Shown: positions 19,546 to 27,761, counted from the stretch's first letter. The stretch: DNA of 64,000 nucleotides from Hymenobacter cellulosilyticus (GCF_022919215.1 NZ_CP095046.1:2470501-2534500); one strand, 5' to 3'. Numbers and translations are program-made. Notes: generated from the sequence alone by a model not told the origin.

Positions 19546-19989
19546 TTATTCGCTGTCTAAAATCTGGTTGCTGGTGCGGTAGGCTGTGCCTTTGAACAAG
19601 GCCAGCAGCGTACCGTGCTGGTTGGTTAGGCGAATGTTATAGACGCCGACTTTGTGCTTGAGGCCTTCTTCCCGGGCTTCCACGGTAATAACGTCGCCGA
19701 GCTTGCCAGCTTCGAGATAGTCGATGGTGACGGTAAGGCCCACGCTCTGGCGGCCGTGGCTGTTGCAGGCGAAGGCAAACGCCGAATCAGCCGCCGAAAA
19801 CGTGACGCCGCCGTGCAGGGCCGCAAAGCCGTTGAGCATGTCGGGGCGCACGGTGAAGTGCAGGCGGCAGTAGCCGGGCCCTACTTCGTCTACTTCCAAG
19901 CCGAGCAGCTTGCTGAAAGCATCGTTTTGGAGCATACGCTCCTTCACGGCTTCGGCCAGTTCGGTGCTAGCGGCTAAGGGCTGACTCAT
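19546..19989 (-). CDS. paaI: PaaI, hydroxyphenylacetyl-CoA thioesterase
   Basis: 147 residues, hotdog fold of the PaaI subfamily. LNGFAALHGGVTFSAADSAF carries the HGG turn and catalytic Asp, followed by SVGLTVTIDYLEAGKLGD. Known PaaI proteins hydrolyse phenylacetyl-CoA derivatives and protect the free CoA pool. The start at 19989 overlaps the 3' end of paaH by 23 bp, so they are co-transcribed and probably coupled. Confidence 0.9.
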   Translation of the reverse strand: MSQPLAASTELAEAVKERMLQNDAFSKLLGLEVDEVGPGYCRLHFTVRPDMLNGFAALHGGVTFSAADSAFAFACNSHGRQSVGLTVTIDYLEAGKLGDVITVEAREEGLKHKVGVYNIRLTNQHGTLLALFKGTAYRTSNQILDSE

Positions 19990-21145
19990 GCTGGAAAAAC
20001 GTCTGGTTCTGGCGCACCATGCGGCGCAGCAAAGCGCTGGCGCGGTACCGGTCCTCGTGGTATTCGGCGTAGAGCTCGTCGAGCGTTTTGAGCACGTTTT
20101 CTAAGCCTAGTTCATCGGCCCAGGCGAGCAGACCTTTGGGGTAATTTACACCCTTGGTCATGGCCAGCTCCAGGTCTTCTTTGGAAGCGACGTTAAAGGC
20201 CAGCGCGTCCACGGCCTCGTTGATAAGCATGGCCAGCACCCGGTTTACGATGCTGCGGCCCAGGGTTTCGTCGCGGTTAGGCTCGGGCTGCACGGCACCT
20301 TCGGCGTAATTGTAGAAGCCCCGGCCTGACTTGCGACCGTAGTAGCCGGCCTCGAACAGACGCTTCTGGGTGAAAGACGGCTTGAAGCGCGGGTCGAAGA
20401 AAAAGGCGGTGAACACCGACTCCGTGACGCGGTAATTCACGTCGTGGCCGATGAAATCCATGAGGGTAAACGGGCCCATGCGGAAGCCACCCAGCTCAGT
20501 CAGAGCCCAGTCGATAGTAGACATGTCGGCAATACCTTCCTCCAGAATGCGGATAGCCTCGCCGTAGAAGGGCCGGGCCACGCGGTTGACGATAAAGCCC
20601 GGCGTGTCCTTGGTCAACACCGGCAGCTTGCCCCAGCTTTGTACCAAATCCCGCACTTCTTCGGCTAATCCTTCACGGGTTTGCACGGCCGGAATGACTT
20701 CCACCAACTGCATAACTGGGGCGGGGTTGAAGAAGTGGATGCCGATAAACCGCTCGGGCTTCTGGCAGGCAGCGGCAATGGAGGCAATGGACAGGGAAGA
20801 CGTGTTAGAAGCCAGGATACAGGTGTCGGGTACCAGCATTTCCACTTCCCGGAACAGCTGCTGCTTTACGGCCAGGTCTTCCACAATGGCTTCGAGCACC
20901 AATTCGCAGTCGTTGAAGGCGTCAATGTCTTGGGTCAGGTGCAGGCGGCTGAAGATGTCGGCGGAAGTTTCGGCGGTCAACTTGCCCTTTTCGGTCAGTT
21001 TATCCAGGCTGCCTTGAATCGAGTTACCGGCGCGGTCGAGGGCCTGGCGGTTCTGGTCGAGCAGGCGCACCATGTGGCCGGCGGTGGCTACCACCTGCGC
21101 AATTCCCGCGCCCATGGCGCCGCTGCCGATAATTCCGATGATCAT
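19967..21145 (-). CDS. paaH: PaaH, 3-hydroxyadipyl-CoA dehydrogenase
   Basis: 392 residues. The Rossmann start IGIIGSGAMGAGIAQVV binds NAD; ILASNTSSLSI and FIGIHFFNPAPVMQLVEVI are the hydroxyacyl-CoA dehydrogenase signatures; VTKDTPGFIVNRV opens the C-terminal helical domain. A second partial C-domain (RVLAMLINEAVDAL, KGVNYPKGLLAWADELG) makes it longer than a simple 3-hydroxybutyryl-CoA dehydrogenase, in line with PaaH proteins. It oxidises 3-hydroxyadipyl-CoA to 3-oxoadipyl-CoA. An inverted repeat separates it from paaD. Confidence 0.9.
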   Translation of the reverse strand: MIIGIIGSGAMGAGIAQVVATAGHMVRLLDQNRQALDRAGNSIQGSLDKLTEKGKLTAETSADIFSRLHLTQDIDAFNDCELVLEAIVEDLAVKQQLFREVEMLVPDTCILASNTSSLSIASIAAACQKPERFIGIHFFNPAPVMQLVEVIPAVQTREGLAEEVRDLVQSWGKLPVLTKDTPGFIVNRVARPFYGEAIRILEEGIADMSTIDWALTELGGFRMGPFTLMDFIGHDVNYRVTESVFTAFFFDPRFKPSFTQKRLFEAGYYGRKSGRGFYNYAEGAVQPEPNRDETLGRSIVNRVLAMLINEAVDALAFNVASKEDLELAMTKGVNYPKGLLAWADELGLENVLKTLDELYAEYHEDRYRASALLRRMVRQNQTFFQHESALSR

Positions 21146-21151
21146 GTCTAG

Positions 21152-21265
21152 AGGTGAGATGGTGAAATGGTGAACTAGTGAGTTTGATGTTCTGGTGGCG
21201 CAGTTCGGCGCAGATGGCGCAAATAGAACGACAACTCACCATCTCACCACCTCACTATCTCACCT
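21152..21265. repeat. inverted repeat between paaD and paaH
   Basis: Arms of about 32 bp (21152-21183: AGGTGAGATGGTGAAATGGT and on; 21234-21265 complementary with several mismatches) around a 50-nt centre. The arms are themselves built of GGTGA(G/A)AT-like short direct repeats. Confidence 0.75.
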
Positions 21266-21771
21266 TAAGCGTGGCATTTGAAGTAATCAAAGGGCTCGTG
21301 GCAGTCGTCGCACTGGTAGTGGGCTTTGCAGGCCGTAGAGCCGAACTGGCTGATGAGGTGGGTGTGCTCAGACTTGCAGAGCGGGCAGCGCACGGCCGTG
21401 TCTTTGCCAAAGAGGTTGAGCATGTGGCCGGTGGCGGTGCCATCCACGGGCGGAGCTATGCCGTAGGCTTCGAGCTTTTCGCGACCGGCCTGGCTCATCC
21501 AGTCGGTGGTCCAGGCGGGGCTGAGCTGGTTGTGAATAGTCACCTGGGTGATGCCCTCAGCCAGCAGCCGCAGCCGAATTTCGGTGGCAATGGTGTTCAT
21601 GGCCGGGCAGCCGGAGTACGTCGGCGTGATGCTGACCGTGACCTGCTGGCCTTGCACCTGCACGCCGCGCACGATGCCCAGGTCCAGAATGCTGAGCACG
21701 GGCACCTCGGGGTCCGACACTTCTTCCAGCAGCTGCCAGATGCGTTCCTCGGTGGGCGCGGTGCTTACCAT
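21265..21771 (-). CDS. paaD: PaaD, phenylacetyl-CoA epoxidase assembly protein
   Basis: 168 residues. The N-terminal MIP18/DUF59 domain (LEEVSDPEVPVLSILDLGIV, TPTYSGCPAMNTI) is followed by a C-terminal zinc-ribbon-like region with two CxxC pairs and further Cys/His (VRCPLCKSEHTH, CDDCHEPFDYFKC). PaaD is required for phenylacetyl-CoA epoxidase function, probably for Fe-S maturation of PaaE. The start MVSTAPTEERIW at 21771 overlaps the paaC stop by 7 bp (ATGGTAA); a longer in-frame reading upstream is antiparallel to paaC codons and is not real. Confidence 0.92.
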   Translation of the reverse strand: MVSTAPTEERIWQLLEEVSDPEVPVLSILDLGIVRGVQVQGQQVTVSITPTYSGCPAMNTIATEIRLRLLAEGITQVTIHNQLSPAWTTDWMSQAGREKLEAYGIAPPVDGTATGHMLNLFGKDTAVRCPLCKSEHTHLISQFGSTACKAHYQCDDCHEPFDYFKCHA

Positions 21772-22568
21772 TGCAGGCCGGGGTAGGTGCGTTGCATGTA
21801 CTGCAGCTCGGCTAGAATATAGCCCAGGTGCTCGGTGTGGCGGCCTTCCTTGCCGCCGGTCATCATGAACACGCCCTGGGGCACGGGCACGGTGGCTTCC
21901 TGGAACACGTGCTCCAGGTGGGCTTCCATGGCGGGCAGCAGGGCGGCGTAATCGGGAATGATGCCGGCGGCCTGCAATGCCTGCTCGGTGGTGGTGGCCT
22001 TGGTCAGCTCGCCCGAGTAGCGCCAGAGGGTATCCAGTGCTTTTTCGAGGCGCTTGCGGCTTTCCTCCGTACCGTCGCCCAGGCGAATCATCCACTCCGA
22101 ACTCCACTTCAGGTGGTAGGCGGCTTCTTTCACGGCCTTTTCGGCAATGGCGGCCAGGCGCTCATCGGGGCTGTTTTTCAGCTCCCGCAGGAAGTGGTAG
22201 TGGAAGTTGTCGAACAGGAACTGTCGGGTGACGGTGTCGCCGAAGTCGCCATTGGGCTGCTCCACCAGCAGCGGGTTTTTGTACTCCACAGCTAGGCGCA
22301 GAAAGGCCAAATCGTCCTCGGTTCGGCCCTGGCCTCCCAGTTCGGCGGCGTACTGGTAGAGGCTGCGGGTTTCGCCCAGCAGGTCGAGGGCAATGTTGGC
22401 CATGGCCAGATCCTGCTCCAGCACAGGGCCGTGCCCGCACCATTCCGAGAGGCGGTGGCCCAAAATCAGGCTGGTATCGGCCAGCTGCAGCACGTACTGA
22501 AACAGCTGCTGCCGCAGTTCGGGCGAGTACGAGTTCAGGGCGGCGGTTTCGGAAGGGGCAACTTGCAT
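21765..22568 (-). CDS. paaC: PaaC, phenylacetyl-CoA epoxidase structural subunit
   Basis: 267 residues. Ferritin-like non-catalytic partner of PaaA in the epoxidase. Characteristic stretches are LILGHRLSEWCGHGPVLEQD, ALDLLGETRSLYQYAAEL, EDDLAFLRL, PNGDFGDTVTRQFLFD and EAAYHLKWSSEWMIRLGDGT. It follows paaB by 50 bp and overlaps paaD. Start MQVAPSETAALNSY. Confidence 0.93.
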   Translation of the reverse strand: MQVAPSETAALNSYSPELRQQLFQYVLQLADTSLILGHRLSEWCGHGPVLEQDLAMANIALDLLGETRSLYQYAAELGGQGRTEDDLAFLRLAVEYKNPLLVEQPNGDFGDTVTRQFLFDNFHYHFLRELKNSPDERLAAIAEKAVKEAAYHLKWSSEWMIRLGDGTEESRKRLEKALDTLWRYSGELTKATTTEQALQAAGIIPDYAALLPAMEAHLEHVFQEATVPVPQGVFMMTGGKEGRHTEHLGYILAELQYMQRTYPGLQW

Positions 22569-22618
22569 AGCGGGCGGAGGGTTAAGACGGGAAAGGTCGG
22601 CGCAGCGAGGCCGACAGC

Positions 22619-22906
22619 TTACATGTGCTTGATGGAGTCCGGGACCTGGTAGAAGGTCGGGTGCCGGTACACTTTGTCGTTGGCCGGGTCGTAGAAGGCC
22701 TCGGCGTCGTCGGGGTTGGAGGCGTGCACGTGCTTGCTTTCCACGACCCAGATGCTGATGCCTTCGAGGCGGCGGGTGTACACGTCGCGGGCGTTCTGGA
22801 TGGCCATGGTAGCGTCGGCGGCGTGTAGGCTGCCCACGTGCTTATGGTCGAGGCCCTGCTTGCTGCGGATGAAAACTTCCCACAGCGGCCATTCGGATTG
22901 GTTCAT
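22619..22906 (-). CDS. paaB: PaaB, phenylacetyl-CoA epoxidase small subunit
   Basis: 95 residues, the usual PaaB size. Recognised by WPLWEVFIRSKQGLDHKHVG, SLHAADATMAIQNARDVYTRR and EGISIWVVESKHVHAS. PaaB bridges PaaAC heterodimers in the epoxidase complex. A 153-bp inverted repeat separates it from paaA. Confidence 0.93.
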   Translation of the reverse strand: MNQSEWPLWEVFIRSKQGLDHKHVGSLHAADATMAIQNARDVYTRRLEGISIWVVESKHVHASNPDDAEAFYDPANDKVYRHPTFYQVPDSIKHM

Positions 22907-22917
22907 TGTGCTTGGTG

Positions 22918-23070
22918 CGCCTCACCCCTAGCCCCTCTCCGAAAAGGAGAGGGGAACTAGCTCTAGCAAGCTAAGCTAGAAACTAGTTTTAGTTCGGGGC
23001 AGGCTCAATTTTAGAGTTAAAACTAAAAGCTAGTTCCCCTCTCTTGCGAAGAGGGGCAAGGGGTGAGGCG
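22918..23070. repeat. large inverted repeat inserted between paaA and paaB
   Basis: Outer arms of about 41 bp (from 22918 and ending at 23070) beginning CGCCTCACCCC and containing GCCCCTCTCCG, nearly fully complementary. Inside are further ACTAGTTTTAGT / ACTAAAAGCTAGT segments. The whole can fold into one long hairpin. It fits the many CTCACCCCTAGCCCC-type repeats of bacterial intergenic regions. Confidence 0.9.
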
Positions 23071-23071
23071 A

Positions 23072-24025
23072 CTACGCGGCTTGGGTTGCGGCGCGCTCGG
23101 CGCGTTTCTTGGCGTGAGCCAGGGCGGCTTCGCGCACCCAGGCGCCTTCCTCGTGGGCTTTTACCCGGGCCCCGAGGCGGTCCTTGTTGCACATGCCGTT
23201 GCCTTTCACCACGTTCCAGAATTCCTCCCAGTTCACGTCGCCGAAGTCGTAGCCTTTCTTGGTTTCATTCCACTTCAGCTCGGGGTCGGGCACGGTGAGG
23301 CCCAGGAACTCAGCCTGGGGCACCATCATGTCCACAAATTTCTGACGCAGCTCGTCGTTGGTGAAGCGCTTAATGCGCCACTTCATGCTTTGCTCGGTGT
23401 TGGGCGAGTCAGCGTCTTTGGGGCCGAACATCATCAGCGTGGGCCACCACCAGCGGTTTAGGGCTTCCTGGGCCATGGCCTTCTGCTCGGGCGCGCCTTC
23501 GCACAGGGTCTGCATGATTTCGAAGCCCTGGCGCTGGTGGAAGCTTTCTTCCTTGCATACGCGCACCATGGCGCGGGCGTAGGGGCCATACGACGTGCGG
23601 CACAGCGGCACCTGGTTTAGAATGGCGGCACCATCTACGAGCCAGCCCACGGTGCCCATATCGGCCCAGGAGAGGGTGGGGTAGTTGAAAATGCTGGAAT
23701 ACTTGGCTTTACCCGAGTGCAGGTCAGCCAGCATCTGGTCGCGGGAGGCGCCCAGGGTTTCGGCGGCCGAGTAGAGGTAGAGGCCGTGGCCTGCTTCGTC
23801 CTGCACTTTGCTCAGCAGAATGGACTTGCGCTTCAGCGAAGGGGCGCGGGTAATCCAGTTGCCTTCCGGCAGCATGCCGACCAGCTCGGAGTGCGCGTGC
23901 TGGGAAATTTGCCGGATCAGCGTCTTGCGGTACGCATCGGGCATCCAGTCCTTGGGCTCAATACGAACGTCCGCGTCAATGCGGGCCTGAAACTGCTCTT
24001 CGAGGTTGATTTCTACCGTTTCCAT
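23072..24025 (-). CDS. paaA: PaaA, phenylacetyl-CoA epoxidase catalytic subunit
   Basis: 317 residues. Di-iron oxygenase that makes the ring 1,2-epoxide of phenylacetyl-CoA. Characteristic stretches are [43 protein letters not shown] (an ExxH iron ligand pair), [17 protein letters not shown] (second ExxH pair), [13 protein letters not shown] and [14 protein letters not shown]. The C-terminal Ala-rich helix is somewhat extended. A palindromic operator (24042-24063) and a -7-like element directly precede the gene, so paaA is probably the first gene of the paaABCDHIJYZ unit. Confidence 0.95.
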   Translation of the reverse strand: METVEINLEEQFQARIDADVRIEPKDWMPDAYRKTLIRQISQHAHSELVGMLPEGNWITRAPSLKRKSILLSKVQDEAGHGLYLYSAAETLGASRDQMLADLHSGKAKYSSIFNYPTLSWADMGTVGWLVDGAAILNQVPLCRTSYGPYARAMVRVCKEESFHQRQGFEIMQTLCEGAPEQKAMAQEALNRWWWPTLMMFGPKDADSPNTEQSMKWRIKRFTNDELRQKFVDMMVPQAEFLGLTVPDPELKWNETKKGYDFGDVNWEEFWNVVKGNGMCNKDRLGARVKAHEEGAWVREAALAHAKKRAERAATQAA

Positions 24026-24041
24026 GCGCTTTCAACAAAGT

Positions 24042-24063
24042 TTAACTAACATTCGTTAGTTAA
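24042..24063. promoter_or_regulatory. palindromic operator in front of paaA (likely TetR/PaaR site)
   Basis: TTAACTAAC-ATTC-GTTAGTTAA: perfect 9-bp arms with a 4-nt centre, 17 bp upstream of the paaA ATG. 15 of 18 central bases match the palindrome in front of paaK (27359-27376). It overlaps a minus-strand TACTTTTA -7-like element (24061-24068). Confidence 0.8.
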
Positions 24064-24123
24064 AAGTAAGAAAAATATCGGGTTTAGGTAATTCTGTGTG
24101 CTGGGAGGGCGACGAATGAAAGT

Positions 24124-25203
24124 CTACTGATCGAAATCCACCTTGACTTTTTCCGAGGTAGGGCGGGCCTGGCAGGAAAGGACGTAACCTTTAGCTACTT
24201 CGGTGTCGGAGAGGGAGTAGTTGACGTCCATTTCCACCTGGCCTTCCACCACCCGGCAGCGGCAGGTGCTGCACATGCCGTTTTTGCAGGAGTAGGGTGC
24301 GTCCACGCCGGTTTCGAGCAGGGCGTCGAGGATGGTGTTGCCGTAGTACGACATTTCCAGGATGCGGGTGTTACCGTCGAGCTGCACGGTGACCTGGCTG
24401 TGCTTGTCGTCTTCACCGGCGGGGCGCACTTTGGCCGGGCCGGCCTGGGTTTTGCCGCCGCCCGCGGTGCCGAACATTTCGAAGTGAATCTTCTCGGGGG
24501 CCACGCCGGCGCTGGTTAGGGCGGCTTTTACGCCCAGAATCATTTCCTCGGGGCCGCAGATAAAGCACTCGTCAATCTGGGCGGCAGGCAGGATTTTCTG
24601 CAGGAACAGCTCGGTTTTGGGCTGGTCGATGCGGCCGAAGAGCAGGTCAGTGTCGCCCTGTTCCCGGCTCAGGATGTGGTACACGCTCAGGCGCTTGAGG
24701 AACTTGTTCTTAAGCGCCTCAATGCCTTCCTTGAAGATGATGGAGTTGCGGCCCCGGTTGCCGTAAATGAGCGTGACGCGGCTCTGGGGCTCGGTCAGCA
24801 GCACGGTTTTGATGATGCTGAAGACGGGCGTAATGCCGCTGCCGGCGGCAAACATGACGTAGTGCTTGGCTTGCTCGGGGTGGAGCTCGGTATAGAAGTG
24901 GCCGGCGGGCGGCATTACGTCCAGCTCTTCGCCGACCTTGAACGTATCCACGGCCGAGGAGGAAAACCGGCCTTCGGGCACTTTCTTAATGGCCACCTGC
25001 CACTCGTTTTCCAGCGGACTGCTACAAATCGAGTAGGAGCGGCGCAGCTCTTCGCCGTTGTGCTCCCGCCGGAAGGTCAGGTACTGGCCCTGGGTGAAGC
25101 GGAAGGTGTCGCGCAGGTCCTCGGGCACGTCCAACGATACCACCACGCTGTCGGGCGTTTCCTTTTCGATGCGCTTGATGCGGACTTTATGAAATCGACT
25201 CAT
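24124..25203 (-). CDS. paaE: PaaE, phenylacetyl-CoA epoxidase reductase
   Basis: 359 residues. Reductase that passes electrons from NADPH to PaaA. The FAD domain has EELRRSYSICSS, the NAD domain has FAAGSGITPVFSIIKTVL and CGPEEMILGV. The C-terminal plant-type ferredoxin has CKNGMCSTCRC near residue 305 and a fourth Cys in YVLSCQ. The gene lies upstream of paaA with a 98-bp gap holding the operator, so it may be co-transcribed with paaK-paaR or have its own promoter. Confidence 0.93.
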   Translation of the reverse strand: MSRFHKVRIKRIEKETPDSVVVSLDVPEDLRDTFRFTQGQYLTFRREHNGEELRRSYSICSSPLENEWQVAIKKVPEGRFSSSAVDTFKVGEELDVMPPAGHFYTELHPEQAKHYVMFAAGSGITPVFSIIKTVLLTEPQSRVTLIYGNRGRNSIIFKEGIEALKNKFLKRLSVYHILSREQGDTDLLFGRIDQPKTELFLQKILPAAQIDECFICGPEEMILGVKAALTSAGVAPEKIHFEMFGTAGGGKTQAGPAKVRPAGEDDKHSQVTVQLDGNTRILEMSYYGNTILDALLETGVDAPYSCKNGMCSTCRCRVVEGQVEMDVNYSLSDTEVAKGYVLSCQARPTSEKVKVDFDQ

Positions 25204-25284
25204 TCGATGTTTAGTTGTTCGTAGTCAGGTTTTGATAGTAGTCCTGGCTGATAAAAAGCAAAACCACCATCCAGAAACCAGCAC

Positions 25285-25866
25285 TTATTTGGCCAAGCCG
25301 TTGAGCAGGATGGTCATGATGTTTTCTTCCAGCTCCTCGGCCGAAATGCCCCGACCGGGACGGTACCAGAGCTCCACCCAGCGCACAGCCGAGAGAATCG
25401 TGAACAAGGCCACCGACACGTTCATGGGCTGAAACTCGCCGGCGGCTATACCTTGCTCAATGAGCTCGGCAAAACCTTTTTCGTAAGCTTTGCGGGCTTC
25501 CTTGAATTGCTGCAGCTTGTCGTCGCTGAGGTACTTCCAGTCGTTGTTGGCCACGGATACGGCCGCTCCGTCCTCAATCATCAGCCGCACATGGAGCTGA
25601 ATCAGGGCCTTGAGCTTGTCGACGTAAGACACCGGCAGCTGCTCAATCTCTCGCAGCTGGGAGATATAGGTGTTTGAAACGTGAAAGCAGATGCTTTCCA
25701 GAATATCGTCCTTGGAGCTGATGTGGTTATACATGCTGGCCGCTTCCATGCCCACCTGGGAGCCCAGGTCGCGCATGGAGGTACCGCTAAAGCCCTTGGC
25801 TTTGAAGAGCTTGGCGGCTTCTTCCAGAATTACCTGCCGTTTGTTGGTTTTAACTTTTTTAGCCAT
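25285..25866 (-). CDS. TetR/AcrR family regulator of the paa cluster (PaaR-like)
   Basis: 193 residues. The N-terminal TetR HTH is clear (VILEEAAKLFKAKGFSGTSM, then QVGMEAASMYNHISSKDDIL). The rest is a helical ligand domain. It lies between paaK and paaE on the same strand. Phenylacetate clusters outside enterobacteria are often controlled by a TetR protein that responds to phenylacetyl-CoA. The two palindromes before paaK and paaA are the natural candidates for its operators. Effector and operators are inference. Confidence 0.85.
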   Translation of the reverse strand: MAKKVKTNKRQVILEEAAKLFKAKGFSGTSMRDLGSQVGMEAASMYNHISSKDDILESICFHVSNTYISQLREIEQLPVSYVDKLKALIQLHVRLMIEDGAAVSVANNDWKYLSDDKLQQFKEARKAYEKGFAELIEQGIAAGEFQPMNVSVALFTILSAVRWVELWYRPGRGISAEELEENIMTILLNGLAK

Positions 25867-25956
25867 TCAGCTTACAGAAAATAAGGCGTGCTAGAAAGGG
25901 CGGGCGGGGTTGGGTGGGTAAAGCTAGAAGAAGCGCAGCATTTGTACGGAATGAAT

Positions 25957-27300
25957 TTAGGCCAGATTGCGCAGGTCCCGCACCTTGCTGAGCTTGCCGC
26001 CCTCACTGCGCGGCAGCTCCCCGAAGCCCAGCAGCTGTACTTGCATACTGAGGCCAATGTTGTCCTTGATTTTCTTAGCCAGAGAGCCTTGCAGCGTCCG
26101 CAGGCACTCATGCTGCTCCAGAGCCGCCGTACTTACCGTACTCAGCTCCAGGCTGCGCATAAGCTCTGGGCTGATTTCCACGCTAACGGCCACCTCATCC
26201 AGGCTGCCGCAGCGGGAGGCCACCACCTGGTAAAACGGACTCACGTGCTCCAGTTCCTGCAGAATAGCCTCGACCTGGGTGGGAAAGAAGTTGACGCCGC
26301 GGATAATGAGCATATCGTCGGCCCGGCCGCGAATGGGACCCATTTTCACGTGGGTGCGGCTCCGCGACTCGCCGTAGTAGATATTGGTAATGTCGTTGGT
26401 CCAGTAGCGCAGAATGGGCATGGCCTTCTTAGTGAGCGTCGTAAACACCAGCACGCCCAACTCGCCCTCGGCCACCGGCTCCCCGGTATCCTTGTCGACA
26501 ACCTCGGGAAAGAAATGGTCTTCCCAGATGTAGCTGCCCGTGCCCCGCTCCGTCACGTCCTCCTGCGACACGCCCGGCCCCATGATTTCGCTCAGGCCAT
26601 AAATGTTCGTAGCCTGCACCCGCAGGCCGGTTTCGACCTGTTGGCGGATGGTTTCCGTCCAGGGCTCGGCCCCGAGGGCGGCATATTGCAGGTTGAGGGC
26701 GTCGAGCGGAATGCCGCGGCGCTGCATTTCCTCGGCCAATACCTGGGCGTAGGAAGGCGTGGCGCACAGAATTTCGGGTTGGAAGTCTTGCAGCAACTGC
26801 AGCTGTCGGTCGGTGCCGCCGCCCGACACGGGAATTACGGTGAGGCCCAGCTTTTCGGCCCCGTAGTGAATGCCCAGGCCGCCCGTAAACAGGCCGTAGC
26901 CGTAGGCATTCTGCAGCTTCATGCCCGGCCGGCAACCCGCCGCGGCCAGGGAGCGGGCCACTACCTCGGCAAAAATGCTCAGGTCTTCGGCGGTGTAGCC
27001 TACCACCGTGGCCTTGCCGGTAGTACCGCTGGAGCAGTGCAGGCGGGCCACTTCGGGCTGGGGCACGGCAAACAGACCGAAGGGGTAATTGTCGCGAAAG
27101 TCGGTTTTGCGGGTAAAGCCCAGCTTAGTGATATCCGCTAGGCCTTTAAAGGAAGACGGGTGGATGCCCAAGGCCTCCAGCTTCGCCTTGTAGAAAGGCA
27201 CCCGGTGGTACACGTACTCTACCTGCTGCCGAAGCCGGGCATTCTGCAGCTCCCGCAATTGGGCCAGTGGCATCCGTTCTATTTCCGGTTGGAAAAGCAT
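25957..27300 (-). CDS. paaK: PaaK, phenylacetate-CoA ligase
   Basis: 447 residues. AMP-forming ligase that activates phenylacetate to phenylacetyl-CoA, the entry step. Visible signatures: HCSSGTTGKATVVGYTAEDL (P-loop-like), NAYGYGLFTGGLG, NIYGLSEIMGPGVSQED, RGRADDMLIIRGVNFFPTQVE and SKVRDLR at the end. It is the first gene of the cluster, preceded by a promoter-like element overlapped by a palindrome. 90 bp separate it from the TetR gene. Confidence 0.95.
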   Translation of the reverse strand: MLFQPEIERMPLAQLRELQNARLRQQVEYVYHRVPFYKAKLEALGIHPSSFKGLADITKLGFTRKTDFRDNYPFGLFAVPQPEVARLHCSSGTTGKATVVGYTAEDLSIFAEVVARSLAAAGCRPGMKLQNAYGYGLFTGGLGIHYGAEKLGLTVIPVSGGGTDRQLQLLQDFQPEILCATPSYAQVLAEEMQRRGIPLDALNLQYAALGAEPWTETIRQQVETGLRVQATNIYGLSEIMGPGVSQEDVTERGTGSYIWEDHFFPEVVDKDTGEPVAEGELGVLVFTTLTKKAMPILRYWTNDITNIYYGESRSRTHVKMGPIRGRADDMLIIRGVNFFPTQVEAILQELEHVSPFYQVVASRCGSLDEVAVSVEISPELMRSLELSTVSTAALEQHECLRTLQGSLAKKIKDNIGLSMQVQLLGFGELPRSEGGKLSKVRDLRNLA

Positions 27301-27332
27301 AGGCAGCAGGGTGGAAGTGAGAAAAGGGCTAC

Positions 27333-27364
27333 TAAAAGTAGACGGGTTTACTTACATAAACAAA
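27333..27364 (-). promoter_or_regulatory. candidate paaK promoter
   Basis: On the minus strand TTTG (27364-27361), 20 bases, then TACTTTTA (27340-27333), close to TTTG-N19-TAnnTTTG. The -33 part lies inside the palindromic operator, which would allow repression. The same TACTTTTA occurs before paaA. Confidence 0.45.
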
Positions 27365-27376
27365 CGTTTGTTAGTT
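27359..27376. promoter_or_regulatory. palindromic operator in front of paaK (likely TetR/PaaR site)
   Basis: AACAAACGTTTGTTAGTT with a perfect 14-bp palindromic core (27359-27372), 59 bp upstream of the paaK start. It matches the paaA palindrome at 15 of 18 positions. Confidence 0.75.
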
Positions 27377-27433
27377 TTTGGCTGATTGTAGATTACAATT
27401 CGTGCTATAGCCTGCTCCGGCTAGGCTTTGGCA

Positions 27434-27473
27434 AGAAAAAAAGCCCGCGCCGCTTTCTGGTGCGGCACGGGCT
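27434..27473 (-). terminator. terminator of the 85-residue gene
   Basis: Hairpin AGCCCGCGCCGC / GCGGCACGGGCT followed on the minus strand by a run of T, 30 bp after the stop codon at 27504. It also insulates paaK from upstream transcription. Confidence 0.85.
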
Positions 27474-27503
27474 CGACGGAGTTGCTCAACGTGGTGCCAG
27501 GAC

Positions 27504-27761
27504 TTATGCCAGCATATCTTGCGGCAGGTTGATCAGGGCCAGATAGGGGTAGAGGCCGGCCTGCTCGGTGAAAGGCCGCAGGAAAGCCACGCTGGTGGAA
27601 GGCAGCTGCCGCCATACCTCACAGTAGTAGCCAGCCTCCAGGAAGTACAGGTCGACGATAAAAGAGCCGACCGGGCGGGTAACCATGAAGATGCCCCAGG
27701 TTTTGACGTAGGCCTGCTGCTCGGCGGCAGACAGCGTCTGGAAGGTGGAATAGGCTAGCAT
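27504..27761 (-). CDS. small protein of unknown function
   Basis: 85 residues, not recognised. It starts MLAYSTFQTLSAAEQQAYVK and contains aromatic-rich segments (FIVDLYFLEAGYYCEVWRQL, EQAGLYPYLALINL). No signal peptide or clear membrane helix. Its own strong terminator and regular codon use support it as a real gene. A possible distant relative is the small cytosolic hypothetical family common in Hymenobacter, but this is a guess. Confidence 0.65.
   Translation of the reverse strand: MLAYSTFQTLSAAEQQAYVKTWGIFMVTRPVGSFIVDLYFLEAGYYCEVWRQLPSTSVAFLRPFTEQAGLYPYLALINLPQDMLA

Noticed and set aside
21771..22107. N-terminal extension of PaaD starting at 22107
   Set aside because: The added part reads paaC codons in another frame and is Arg/Pro/Gly-rich; the conserved MIP18 domain starts at 21771.
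25888..27141. 417-codon open frame antisense to paaK
   Set aside because: Composition is His/Gly/Gln-rich shadow sequence; PaaK motifs are clear on the other strand.
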